A stretch of 64,000 nt of DNA from contig JAJEKB010021019.1 of assembly GCA_022393335.1 (NCBI GenBank), forward strand, positions 627,806 through 691,805, read 5' to 3'. The DNA comes from Macrotrachela quadricornifera (taxonomy: Eukaryota > Rotifera > Eurotatoria > Philodinida > Philodinidae). Under the pieces are notes generated by a model, which saw only the letters and a program-made list of their open reading frames with translations, had not been told where the DNA came from and made no database searches. Every line of letters starts with the position of its first letter. Positions within the stretch are counted from its first letter, which is position 1. Position numbers and translations under genes: made by a program. Shown here piece after piece: positions 25,707 to 37,537 of this stretch.

Positions 25707-28516
25707 TTAATCTTCGGAAAGAATACTTTTAAATTGAAGCATAACTTGTGATGAATTAGCTTTTTCTGGTAATTGAAGATGAATTTCTCGTTCTCTTTCA
25801 ATATTTAATTGACTTCTTTGTAAAGTATCAACTTGTTCACGAATTTTTGCTCCATTAATAGGTAATCGATAAAGAGTTCCTACTAAAGGAAATATGTCCT
25901 CAGGTTGAAGTACATCTTCGGATTTTGGTCGTTCTGGTTCATTTTCTATTGTTTTTCTAAATAATTCCATTTCTTTTGTATAATCATCCATCATTTTTTG
26001 TAAAGCATTAATAACATCAGTATTTTTAGCACCTCCACTATTTTTCAATTGTTCTTCTCGTACAAAATGTTGAAGATATTCTAAAATATCATCATTTAAT
26101 GGTAAAATAGCATTTGCATGAAGAAATTTTGCAAGTCTTTTATAAACATCTTCAATTTGTGATTTTTCATTTTTTAAATCAGTAATTCGTTTATCAATAT
26201 CACTTAATGATGCATTTTTATTAGAATAAGTAAGATTTGTTTGATATTCATATGTTATATGTTGATGTTGTTTCCATGAACAATGACATATTAAACAATT
26301 ACCTAAATATAATGAATTTATAATAATCATATATTTTATTTATATTTTTAATGATTCAAATATATATGAATATAATTATTTATCTTAATGTAATGAATTA
26401 TTTTTTTATAAACACCTTCTCTTTTGCATTGTATTTTTCTTGTCTAGTTGTTGTTCTATACAGTCTATCTAATATTTTAAACTGATACTGGGTGATAAGC
26501 CTATAGAATGTTATTATTATCATATCTTCACAATCTATGCTCGTTACCTTCTATGATGAGTGATCCATAACGAATGCCGGTCTCGGTATTTTGCCACTAT
26601 GTCGTTTAGTGTGCGCGCTTTTATCAAAAGATGTAGCATCAAATTCTGTACAAAATGGTATGTTTCATGTTCAAAGGCATGTTGAAAAACTTGAATAGTT
26701 TGAAGGTTATCGCTAACATTTTTGTTTAATTATCTGTTTTTGTGAAGATAGAAAAAGACGTAGTTTTGGAGCAAAACAGATCTTATGTAAAATTTTATGC
26801 TGCATCTTTTAGTGATAAACTGCACACTAAGCGACACAGTGTCAAAATATTGAAACTGCTATTATTTATGGGCCACTCGTTACTATATATATAGAGAGAG
26901 ATATGTAGTTAAAATCACAAAAAAAAAGAAATGAAAGTGTGAAATTTACTCATGCCTAATACATTGAAGACGTCTTACTTCCCTTTGACTGTTGCATAGA
27001 TATTAGGCCATTTCGATTATGATTTATGCTAACCTATCGGTACATAAGTTCTGCACATTTTGTTTTATTTTTTAGACAAATTTGAGCCTTTATATCTCTT
27101 TCTAGTCACAAGATATAAAACCTCAAATTGGCTCAAGAACAAAAAAAGGCATGCAGAACATATATACTGATACAATAGATATTCTGCATCATTTTCGGTC
27201 TTTTATATAAATTCCGCTGACTTTTGTTATAGATACAGAAATGTATATTTCGATAGTATACTGTTATGAAAAACAAACAAAAATTCCTATATGAATGAAC
27301 ATATTTTACCTGTATCTGGATCGATAGCTTCACAATCAAGCATTCTTGGATCATTAATAGTTTCTTGTACAACACCTTTCAAATAACATTTTTCGTGACA
27401 CCTAGATGTATAATCAATTTTTTGTTCATTATTAACATTAATAAGTTGACAACAATTTTTACCACGACATACAGTTCGTGGATATGGTAAATATTCAATA
27501 TGAACATTATTTTGTGGTATACCTTGTAATGCTAATGTAGGATTTTTAAGAACATTTTCTTTATGTTGTTTAGCAAGATTAATATTTTCTTCAATAAGTT
27601 TAGCTGTTTCAGCTATTGGACGTGTAAGTTTTCTTATTAATTGTTCAGCTTCATTAAGTGAAAGTGTATTACTAACAGCATGAAGTGGAAGTGAAGCAAT
27701 ATAAGTCATAAGACGAGAATATTCTTTAACAGTATAATCCCAACTTTTTCGATAACTTAAAGTGTGTTCATTATTTAATTGTATTCCATTTTGACATAAT
27801 GCTAAATATCGAAATGATTCATTATCTAATAAAAATGTATTATCTTTTGTAAAAGGTATATTAACTTGATAATTTTTTTTATATTGATCTAAAAGTACTT
27901 TAAGAAGAGGAGTTGTATTTCCTGGTGCGAACAATGTTGATCGAATATTTGTAAAAATAAAAATAATATTAACATTTGCAGATAAATGTATATGTCGAAG
28001 AAGTTCTTGAATACAAAATCTAAAAAGTATTGTTAAACGTTCTTCATTTGGTTTAAGTAAAATACATATTGCATTTAAATGTTCATATTGTGAAATATAT
28101 GTTAAAATATCATGAAAATTTTTTGTATCTTGTTCAAGACCTCGTGTATCTCCAAGACCAGGTGCATCAATTATTCGTAAATTTCTATCACCTATTGGAA
28201 AAACAAAACTTCGACATTGTTGTGTACCTGAAAGACCTTCTGTAGTAAATTTTTCATATTCATTTTCTTCTCCAATAAAGATTTTTTTTCCTTCAAAACT
28301 ATCTGGATCAGTAAAAAAAAATGATGATGGTATTATAGTTTGCATTTGATCATTAACTGCATCATCTAATGTATTATTACACATATAATTAGCTAATCCA
28401 TTTATAAAAGTGGATTTTCCAACTCCAGTTTGTCCCATTAATAAGATATTTATTTCATTTTTTGGAGGGTAATATTGATTTATTTCAATGGAAGAATTTC
28501 TACGATTTCTTGCCAT
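25707..28516 (-). CDS. AIG1/GIMAP-like GTPase with Cys/His cluster and coiled coil
   Basis: Exon 1 28516-27310 and exon 2 26302-25707 join in phase (a split Gly codon) to 1,803 bp and 600 residues, across a 1,007-bp intron. The G domain has G1 GQTGVGKS (residues 28-35), a G3 DAPGLGD motif (117-123) with a following Gly-Leu-Glu, and FTN as a possible G4. This pattern fits the AIG1/septin-like group of P-loop GTPases, which in animals includes GIMAP immune GTPases. Downstream is a cluster of Cys/His residues (CRGKNCC, CHEKCYL, then CLICHCSWKQH across the splice) that may bind a metal. Exon 2 continues with a predicted coiled coil (DIDKRITDLKNEKSQIEDVY). No membrane segment is evident. Cytosolic scaffold or immune functions are possible but not shown. 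Confidence 0.85.
26558..26878. repeat. Foldback element in the GIMAP-like gene intron
   Basis: About 100-bp inverted arms: left GAGTGATCCATAACGAAT with CACTATGTCGTTTAGTGTGC, right the complement containing GCACACTAAGCGACACAGTG and GGGCCACTCGTTACT. The loop is about 120 bp with no coding frame. It is likely a non-autonomous DNA transposon that lengthened this intron. Confidence 0.8.
27038..27168. repeat. Tight palindrome in the GIMAP-like gene intron
   Basis: Two arms of about 60 bp separated by only a few bases: ACATAAGTTCTGCAC with GACAAATTTGAGCC on the left, GGCTCAAGAAC with ATGCAGAACATATA on the right. It would fold into an almost loop-free hairpin in RNA or single-stranded DNA. Confidence 0.75.
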
Positions 28517-30068
28517 AATTTTAAATTCTATTAAATACTAAAAGTATAATAAAAACTAATACCTTTTATATAAAATAAATTCATCTTGGTAATAGAAATA
28601 TTCCCATTAAATGTATGACGATTTGTCATATAATAAACTCTTTCGTAAGAATAACAATAGGTTTTTATTTATTTTGTAAGAAATAGAAAAGAAAAATGAA
28701 TCATATTTATGCTCGAAAATTCTTTTTTTTAATCTATTCTCTATTTATTACTTTGCTTTAGAAAAGCATTTATAAAAAAAGATAAAGTTTATCAGAAATT
28801 TATTTGTTAATAATAAAAAAGACTAAAAACACGTGTTTTTTTTTCTAATAAAAATATTTTATAGATGTAAGTGTTCAATTACGTTAATTTTATCATTGAT
28901 TAAAAAATTATTATTAATAGGTTAATTAACAAACATATTTTTTAGATAATTTCGAAAGAATATTTTTGTATTTAATGTAGAAAGAATTTTGTCTATAAAC
29001 AAAACAAGTAGAGTTTTTATGTCAATATTTATTTAGCATATGAGTTGGAAGAAAAAAAAAGACTTCTATGTTGGAATTTATTCTGCTGTATAGTATTTAT
29101 GCACTCTTTAGAGGAAAATATTTCGATAGAATACTGATTTATTATGTTATATAAATGATCTAGAATGGCTTATTGGCAATATTTACGATAAGATAATAAA
29201 ACACAATTGACTAAAAAGGGACGGTTGCTGGATGTAAATCGAGGATTTCGATGTAACTTATGTGGGTTTTGTTTAGATTTTTCTTTGAAAAGTTATGTAA
29301 ATTTAAGTGAAAGCTTTCTCTGGATGTTCTATATCTTGGTGATTTATGCTTGCACTCTCTAGTTGTCACATTGTTGTATGTGTTTAAATGATCTCTTCCA
29401 TATATTTACTTTCTAATCCTAGATCTCATGCATTCATTGGAGGTATTCTGTATCTCTATATGTTGGTGCTTTCTTGTCTTGGTTCTCGTAATGAATAATT
29501 TTTCGTTTTCTTGATATTTATTCTTTTTATATTCATGTATGTCCTTATTCAATCAACTATTAACTTCCACATAACTGCTAGTGTTGATCATATAATAACG
29601 ATGAATTTCAATAAATATGATAATCGCAGTGCTGATTATCAAGATGAGGATACGAATGATATTTGTTCAAATATTGATGCATAGAATATTCCTATGATAT
29701 GATATAAACGAATCATTAGTATCGATAAATATCGCAATGTGTGACGAACAGTAAGATAAAGTAATAAATAGATTATTTTTATATTTAATTTAAAAAAAAA
29801 TTAATATTTGTTCTTTTTATATGAAAGAATGTATTTTATAATGAAAAAAATATTTATGTCGTTAGTGTTCATTTTATTATATAAATAATAATATAAGGAA
29901 ATATTTTGTTATTTTTCAATTGGTTACAAAAAATAAACCAATGAATATACTTGGATAGAATTTTTATTGCTTTTTCATTTTTATTTTTATATATAATAAA
30001 TATAATATTCTATATAAATTATTTAAATAATTTTTTTAAAATGAAAAATGTTTTAGATAGTTAAAATA
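28517..30068. other. Divergent intergenic region between GIMAP-like and phosphatase genes
   Basis: AT-rich; both flanking genes start at its edges, so it should hold two promoters. I found no coding frame. Two loosely similar blocks around CTCTGGATGTTCTATATCTTGG (29316) and GGTATTCTGTATCTCTATATGTTGG (29442) may be remnants of a repeat. Confidence 0.5.
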
Positions 30069-30781
30069 ATGAATAATGATAGAATGAATTCAATAAAAGA
30101 AAACCTTAGACAACATATGCAAGCAACTGATGAAGAATTGGAATATTTTGAAAGATTATTAAAAATTCAAAAAGAAAAAATGAATAATGAAAGAGCTAGT
30201 GGTCGTCAACCATCTATTGTTATTGATGATTTTCTTTATCTTGGAGATTTAGGTCATGCTATTGATATGGAATTACTTTTGGATCTTAAAATTCAACATA
30301 TAATAAACATGTGTGATTGCCCATTAGATAAAGAAATTAGTGAAATTTTTGATGTTTTATGGATTCAAAAATTAGAAGATAGTTTACAAGGAAATATTAG
30401 ACAATATTTTGATAAAACTAATCAATTTTTATTTGAATGTAACGAAAAAAATGAAAAAGTCTTAGTTCATTGTCAAGCTGGAATATCTCGATCATCTTCA
30501 ATTGTTCTTGCATATTTAATCAAGTATTATTTATTTTAAAAATAAATTTATTTCTATTGAGTTTGTTTTTTTTTGATAGATATCATAATCTTACTTTAGA
30601 AGATGCTTATATACGTTTACTTAATCGACGACCTATTGCAGCTCCTAATCATGGTTTTCTTATACAATTAATACGATATGAAAAAGAAGTAAGAAATAAA
30701 GATCAACAAAAAACTATTGATAATAAAAACATATCAGAAGAGCATATTGACGAACTTCCTAAGAATACAAATACATTTTAG
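30069..30781 (+). CDS. Dual-specificity protein phosphatase (DUSP-like)
   Basis: Exons 30069-30523 and 30580-30781 join in phase (56-bp intron) to 657 bp and 218 residues. The catalytic loop HCQAGISRSSS (near residues 134-144) is the Cys-x5-Arg signature of the PTP superfamily, followed by the AYLI helix usual in dual-specificity phosphatases. The segment before it (DDFLYLGDLGHA, residues about 54-65) matches the DUSP core start, and the Asp of KLEDS near 104 is the likely general acid. The second exon contains the DUSP motif LEDAY then RRP near APNHGF. The N-terminal 50 residues form a charged helix. It should remove phosphate from Tyr or Ser/Thr in the cytosol or nucleus. The substrate is unknown. 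Confidence 0.92.
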
Positions 30782-32660
30782 AAAAAATGAAAAGATTTTT
30801 TTCTTTATTTAATTCTTTGTAATTTTTTGAAATAAAGTAATTTATTTTCTTTAATTATTTATGATAAAATAAAATATCTTCAATATAAAAATAATATCTA
30901 TTTTAGATTGAATAGAGATTTTCAGATAACATTATACACTCTCGTTAAATTTAATCTATAAATGCATTTTTTCTGATGATGTCTATTAGACTCTATTCGG
31001 TTTTAAGGGTATGATGGCTACTCACTTCGGTATATGACATTTTGTTCCTTTTCAATGCGTCCCAATTTTATTTTATCTCCTTATATTTCATTCCATTGAC
31101 AATTTACTTCAAAATTCTACTTGAGTCAATTTATAAGTATTTGAAAAGAACCTTCGACTATATCATTGTTATGCCTAGTGAATAATGACGAGTTGAAACG
31201 ATCAATAAAGAATCATATTGGACTTCTTCCTTCATATTCGTTTATGTTATACTAGATATTGTCTAATATACCCATATATATATATAGATGTGTCCATGTT
31301 TCTCTTTCATTCGTTCGCTAGTTCTCCTACAAGTTCTGTTTCATTCTTTTTCCTTTTTCTATGGTATTCGTTCTTCTCTCTATATCGTATCAAGTATTGT
31401 ACGAATAAACCGAACCTACTCACACAATCTAGATTCGAGATTGAAATTGAACGTGTTCGTGCAGGTGAAAAAGCAAAGAAAAGAGAAGAATTTATGCAAA
31501 TCTTGATGTACGGTTGAAAAGAATTGTGATGTTGATAATATCGGGGAATATTTAATTCCAATTGTTATGAACTTGAAAATAGGTACTTGATCATTTTAAA
31601 TAAATTTATTTAATACTGCTATACTGTAAATGAATAACTATAGTTGGAGGTTTAACTTGAGTAAAATGAATTAATAAGAAAGTAATTAATTAAGGAAGGA
31701 TGTATATTTTTTGAATTAGTTTCTAACTGCTTATTTAGTTGTAAGAGCATTTTTTTCATTTGTAATCTATTAACTAAAAGTATCCTCCACCTCGGATCTT
31801 AGTACTTTTGAGAAGTAGGCATCTGAAAATTTTTATACAAATAGTGATCTTCCTGATTGATATTGCCAGTTATGTTCGTGAATATATGTGGATTTAAATG
31901 TTTTAGATCTTATTCCGACAAAGTTAGGAGAATCAGCATCCTTGGTCTTAGTACTAGTTTATAAAAAAATGATTTTAGATTTTATTCTTATTGAAATCAT
32001 AACAGATCTTGAATACTTGTTTTTCGATAGATTTCGTCGATCAATGTTATTTTTTGATCAGTTCTCAAAAATTTTTCGCTAAATAGTATCATTTCTAAGT
32101 TAATTTACTTAAAAAGTTTAGATGCTGGTTTCATCTTTTAATCGCGCTCAGGAAAGTTATGTGTTTTGCTTATGAGAATAATTTTCCACTGCTTAGTCAT
32201 ACCATCTTTATGACATATTTCATTTGGTACAATCAAATGGAATATGAAACTACGCTAAATACTTAATGGACATGTGAATACGTCAATTAGAAAAAACATT
32301 TCGAATTTTATTGAGAAATGACAGCGATATAGTCCAAATATTGAACACTGAAATATCGAGAATCCTAAAATGGTTACAGCATAATTTCTTTTGCGAATAT
32401 CTCTGCACACACAATAAAAAAGAATGCTACTTTCTAGCGAATTTAATACGATAAAAATGTTTCAAAGACTTCTATATTTTGCATTTATCTCAAGTTAAAA
32501 AATGACAACATTTTCATTTTTTTTCTTAGCACTGACTCTTATTATATTTCATATTCAAGGATTTTTCGAATTGAAATGATGTATAAATATAGTATTTAAT
32601 CTCTACTATCCAAACGTATCTAAAACAAATAATAAATATTAAAAAAATCGAAGATATGAT
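30782..32660. other. Gene-free convergent intergenic region
   Basis: Lies between the 3' ends of the phosphatase and hydrolase genes. A short frame near 31428-31517 (RFEIEIERVRAGEKAKKREE) has coding-like composition but no start, splice support or homology that I recognise. Nothing else stands out. Confidence 0.45.
30831..30836 (+). terminator. AATAAA polyadenylation signal of the phosphatase gene
   Basis: A canonical AATAAA about 50 bp after the stop codon, in a T-rich setting. In this AT-rich DNA the hexamer is common, so the assignment rests on position. Confidence 0.45.
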
Positions 32661-33602
32661 TTATAGATGAGAACGTAATTGTTTATTCTCGTCTATCATC
32701 TCTCGGACAAAATTTATCACAGTTTCAGGTTGTTCCATTGGAAATGAATGATTTGCATCTTTTAATAGTGTATCTCGTCCTTTTTTGAACCATTTAGCAA
32801 GATCAGATGCTGTTTGAGGCATTGGAATTTTTACTGATAATTCAGATTTTTCTGCTCGAACAACATGGATTGGTATGTTATGAATAAATTTTGAATCTTT
32901 AATAATTTGAAAAATATTCGAATCTAAATCCATACTTATTCGATAAAGATGCCATGCTAATTCCGTCGTACATTGAAGCTTAAAATTGTCATCAAGTCCA
33001 TAGGTACAATAATCACGAAGAATATCTTTTGACCAATTAGACAATCGACCAGGTTTTTCCATGCTGGATATCATAGCTTCAATAGAAGGCCATTGATCAT
33101 TCCGAGAAACTGCGCGTTCAATTTTTTTTAAATCGATATCTGCTTTTACATAGGTGGATAAAGAATATATACCAGGATCTAATAAAAGTAATGATTGAAA
33201 AAGTTGTTTAGATGCTATTGCAGCAGCATAAACTAATGCATGTCCACCTAATGAATGGCCAATACCAATAAGGTTATTTTTTGATAAATCAAGCATTTTG
33301 ATAAATTGCAAAACATCTCCGCCAAACCATGGAAATGGATATGGAGGACGATGTTTTTGGGATCGACCATGACCACGAAAATCAAGAGAAATAACATGAA
33401 AACCAGATAATGCTTCATTAATAATACGATCATAACATCGACCATGTAGCGAACCACCATGACAAATAAGTATCGTTGGTTGATGACCTTTCCATTCCCA
33501 ATAATGAAGTTGAAGTGGTCCTTCAGTAATTTCACCATTCTCTTGAACAATAGGACGATTAGGTAAAGTAATATAATTACTAGTAGGAGTTGAAGACATC
33601 AT
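32661..33602 (-). CDS. Alpha/beta hydrolase, intronless
   Basis: A single 313-residue open frame. The oxyanion motif HGG (residues 48-50), the DFRGHGRS turn, the nucleophile elbow GHSLGGH (Ser117) and the C-terminal histidine in KDANHSFPME (His285) fit the alpha/beta-hydrolase fold. An acidic residue in the HVVRAEKSE strand (about 250-256) would complete the triad. Length is typical. There is no signal peptide, so it is probably a cytosolic esterase or related hydrolase of unknown substrate. A second ATG follows the first immediately. The lack of introns contrasts with neighbouring genes and, with the decayed copy upstream, suggests a duplicating, possibly transferred or retrocopied, gene. 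Confidence 0.9.
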   Translation of the reverse strand: MMSSTPTSNYITLPNRPIVQENGEITEGPLQLHYWEWKGHQPTILICHGGSLHGRCYDRIINEALSGFHVISLDFRGHGRSQKHRPPYPFPWFGGDVLQFIKMLDLSKNNLIGIGHSLGGHALVYAAAIASKQLFQSLLLLDPGIYSLSTYVKADIDLKKIERAVSRNDQWPSIEAMISSMEKPGRLSNWSKDILRDYCTYGLDDNFKLQCTTELAWHLYRISMDLDSNIFQIIKDSKFIHNIPIHVVRAEKSELSVKIPMPQTASDLAKWFKKGRDTLLKDANHSFPMEQPETVINFVREMIDENKQLRSHL

Positions 33603-33869
33603 TCATCGAAAAATGTGACAAATAGGAAAAAAATATTTGATCTAGAAAAAAAAGAAACGTTTTTAAAGATTCAAATTTTTTCTTTAAAAGTTTCTCAAAT
33701 AAAATCAATCACTTCAGAATGTTCGATTAGAAATAAATTTTTGATATTTATTAATTCTGTATTTCATTTTTTTTCTGAACCGTTTGATAAGATTAAATGT
33801 TACGAGAAATAATTATTCTGAGTAAACTGTTGTAACGAATATAGATGATTCTCATTTTTCCATTGATTT

Positions 33870-34090
33870 TTTCGCTGTAAAATATATTCAAATTCACCAT
33901 TAATAATTAAATAATCTATAAAATAAAAAACATCTTCACCGAAAGATCGCGTTTTATAAGGAGAAAGATATTTTTGTGATCGATCATGAAGCCTACCACT
34001 ATGACAAATAAACGCTGTTGATTGATGATTTATTCATTGTCAATAATGAGGTTGAAGTAAATCATCAGTAATTTCACCGATCTGAGTCCA
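33870..34090 (-). pseudogene. Decayed duplicate of the adjacent alpha/beta hydrolase 5' half
   Basis: On the minus strand this matches the intact hydrolase from the GEITEGPLQLHYW region onward (GGTGAAATTACTGA, CTTCAACCTCATTATTG, TTATTTGTCATAGTGGT). It has an in-frame TGA where the intact gene has Trp, frameshifts, and a deletion of about 20 codons between the CYDR and RSQK positions. Similarity continues through the PFPWFGGDV region (here SFGEDV) and fades near 33870. Gene and relic are in the same orientation, less than 300 bp apart, which indicates tandem duplication. Confidence 0.75.
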
Positions 34091-35015
34091 ACGTTGAATA
34101 CAAATAAGTGAAAAATAATATCCTACATTAATAAAGTTACATTCAAATTGAAATAGGAAAATTTTACTTAAGGTATTATCAGTACCCATCTGTGTAGAAG
34201 AATTTCTGTAAGTCAGATTTGACACCAAACAACTAGATGATCTCTATTTATAACTAACAGTTTTGACTTCAATCTTGTTTGCTGATTGTATAATCAAAAT
34301 TTTTTTTTTATCATTTCAAAATAATTTGACTGCGATGATAACTATTTTACTATTTAGTCCTAATAAAAAAAAGAATATAATATAAAATTCATTTGCTTAC
34401 ACATTTACATATCATATCTTCTTGTATACAGACAGAGAGATGTCACTAAGCATCAATTCAATCAAGATTTATTAAGTCAACTGGTCCGTGTCCCTGTATG
34501 CGTCACAAGATTTAGTAATTTTAGTATTGACATAGATGCTATAATAAGTACTGAAGACGGAATATGATCTATGACAGGCTAAAACTCAAAAAGGGTAAAT
34601 ATGGTCGCGTTAAATTTTGCCGTTTGTGTTTAATATGATGTATTAAGCGATTAAAAATTGAAGTAAAAATTCCTTCTCTATTCTTTCATGAACTCGATCG
34701 ATTGAAATCAATTTCTATAAGGTGACTTTTCCCTCTTCAGCTAAAACTCTGATTAAGTGACACAATTGAAAGTCAACACATAGATCTTTCAATCTGGAAT
34801 CACCTATCTCCTTCAGATTAATAGGTACCGTTATTGAAATCCAAAAATTTCAAAAATAGTAAAAATCTATCTCTAGGCGACATTTAATAAATCAAATCAG
34901 CTTCGCTGTATACCGTATGAAAATCTGCAAATAACTTTTCATCTATTTGTGAATCTATACAAGAGCATGCATTTCTGCATTTTCAAGTAAAAGCGATTCT
35001 TTATTTCATCATAAA
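34091..35015. other. Gene-free spacer between hydrolase relic and F-box/LRR gene
   Basis: AT-rich, no supported coding frame, RNA gene or repeat. It includes the 3' UTR of the F-box/LRR gene just below 35016. Confidence 0.5.
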
Positions 35016-37537
35016 TTAACTATCGATTCGATTGTCCTGTTTTTTCATTTTGATCCATTCGACAGATGAAATACTGTTGCAACCCATAAATAACTTTTGC
35101 AGTGTCTATCAGATCGGAAAAAAGACAGTCCAGCAGTCATAAAGTGAGAGAAAAGTATATCTGTTACTCTGTTACGTGCAAGATTCTTAGCAAGAAGTTG
35201 TGCTCCTCTATTACCGATTTTATTCCCTTGTAGATCAAGTAAGGTGAGTGTCTATACAAAAGAAAACAAGTATCAAAGAGGTAAAGTAAGGAGTAGACCA
35301 GTTACCTTATTTTGTCGGAGAGCTTCAGCGAGATGTTCTGCTCCTATATCACTGATTAGATTCTCGCCGAGATCGAGTGAAGTCAGCACCTGTGTCAAAG
35401 ATACTAGATGTCGCAGAGTTAGAGAGAAAACCAATTACTTTGTTCAGTTGAAGAGCTTTGGCAATATGTTGAGCTCCACTTTCGCCGATTTTGTTCTGTT
35501 GTAAATTCAATGAAGCTAGTGTCTATACAATAGATACCAAAAAGCGAAGAGTCTAAAAGAAGAGTAGATCGATTACCTTATTTTGCTCGAGGGCTTTAGC
35601 GAGATATTGTGCTCCAGTATCGTTAATCTGATTTTGACTGATATTGAGTACGATCAGTGTCTAAAGGAAAGTACTATGTATCGAGAAACCAAAGACAAGA
35701 TTAGATCCGTTACTTTGTTATTTTTAAGTGCCTCTGCAAGATGTTGTGCTCCAACATCTCCAATTTGATTCAAACAAAGATTGAGTGTGGTCAATGCCTG
35801 TATAAACGAAATAAGTTGTTCAAATGATACAGATAACTTCAGATTCATTACTGTATTTTGTTGGAGAGCCTCGCCGAGATATTGTGCTCCAACATCATCG
35901 ATTTGATTTCTGTCGAGATAAAGCGTCAACAGTGTCTGTGAAAAAGAGAGAATGTTTTGAGAAGACAGAAAAGATTAGATCAATTACTTTGTTACTTGGA
36001 AGAGCACCAGCGATATGTTGTACACCGCTGTCGTATATTTGATTCGTTGATAGTAATAACGTCACCAATCCCTGTGTGAAAGAAACTAAATATCGAAGAC
36101 ACGAAGAGAAGAGCGGATTAGTTACTTGATTCAGTTGGAGTGCTCCGCCAAGATATTGTACTCCTACATCAGTAATTTGATTGTTACTGAGATTGAGTGA
36201 AGTCAGTGTCTGTATGAAGATATTAGGTGTCGAGAAGTGAGAGAGCAGACACATTACCTTGTCTTGTCGAAGAAATTCGACAAAATATCGTGTCCCTTGA
36301 TTGTCGATGTTTTTGTACGCGAGAGAAAGTGCAATAGGAATCTATATTTAGTTACAGTAAAAGTAATTTTTTAAAGAAATGTTAATGATGATACCTGATC
36401 TTCATTTGTAGATACTTCTTTATGAATAGGCCGTCTAGTGAAATGATATACAGGATCATTTGATGATAATTCGCATCTAACCAATTGTCCATTATCTGTT
36501 GTAATGCTCGTAGTCATATATAACCAGACTGTCTCTAATTTAGGCACATAAGCGCAACTAACAAACCAACGTTTGCTCATAAGCCAAAATGGTGTTTGAA
36601 AAGGAATAATCAGTTTATGCGGAATCAGATTCATATCTTTTTTAGCGTCGATATTAAAGAAGAATTCAAGTTTCTTTAATGAAGGTAGTTTGGTTGTAAT
36701 CAAATTTTTCCAATAATAGCCATCGCACAAAGCACTGTAATCTCTTTTCTGTCCATTAGCTATTTTTAAATGAAGGATGGAAGGTGTTACGGAAAGAATC
36801 GATTCAAGGTGTTTTGTAGAAAGACTGTACTGCATGATTGCTAGTGATTTCAATTCGGCTTTAATTGTCATACCAGATTTTGAAACAACCAATTCGCTAT
36901 CATTCTGCATCTTGCAGTCGTTCATTTGAAATGTTCGAAGATGAGGTAAATGATGTAGGATGAAAATATAATCATTAAATGTACAAGTACCTGTTGTAAA
37001 ATGCTCTAATCTATAACCAACTGGCCACGTTATGCTTTGTGAAGTATAGTTCATATTATGTAATCGCAGTACTACCAGTTGATACTTACTAATCATCGAT
37101 GAAATAATAGACGATATTCTAGTATGATCAATTGAAGACGAATTTAATGAAAATGAAGTGAGCGAATGTGACATCACGTTTTGAGTAAAGTTCTCCAGTT
37201 GTTGTTCATTTATAGAATGAAGAGTCAATGAATGAAGTCGACTAAATTGGCGAATGTCAAAAAGTGACTCGAATAAATGGAAACCATTCAAAAAAGAATC
37301 ATCCTCCCAATATATTATTGAAGTGACGCTTTCCAGATGGACCAGATGATGAATAGCTCGATAATCACACTTTGAATTTAAATTGAACTCGAGTTGAAAT
37401 CGATCATAAGAATCAATACAATAATACAAATGTCTACAGACTGGACGAATTGAGAAAAGCAATGTTTGAATATTGAAATGGTCAAAGATACGATGTATCA
37501 ATTCAGTAGGTAATTGAAGTAGATTTGCTTCTGTCAT
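35016..37537 (-). CDS. F-box protein with C-terminal RNase-inhibitor-type LRRs
   Basis: Exon 1 37537-36395 (381 codons) is followed by 36341-36258, 36209-36126, 36071-35988, 35935-35852, 35797-35714, 35660-35577, 35522-35439, 35389-35306, 35251-35168 and 35105-35016: 1,989 bp, 662 residues, every junction phase 0. The N-terminus has an F-box (LLQLPTELIHRIFDHF, residues 5-20), then a divergent leucine-rich region. Nine 28-residue repeats follow, one per 84-bp exon, with the pattern LTTLNL..NQI.D.GAQ.L.EAL; the first is the most diverged. The last exon is a cap ending in TAA. F-box proteins act as substrate receptors of SCF ubiquitin ligases through SKP1, with LRRs usually binding the target. 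This is a family-based expectation only. Confidence 0.9.
35168..36341 (-). repeat. Tandem array of nine 84-bp LRR exons with 48-62-bp introns
   Basis: Unit length of exon plus intron is about 132-146 bp. Most exons open with ACACTGA or ACACT after TAG/CAG, and most close with AACAAA or AATAAG before GTAA. Both coding and intron borders are shared, so whole exon-intron units were duplicated, not just coding repeats. Confidence 0.9.

Noticed and set aside
31218..31517. 99-residue frame rich in Phe and Tyr
   Set aside because: Most of it is low-complexity TTC/TTT. Only the last 28 codons look coding-like and they lack any support.
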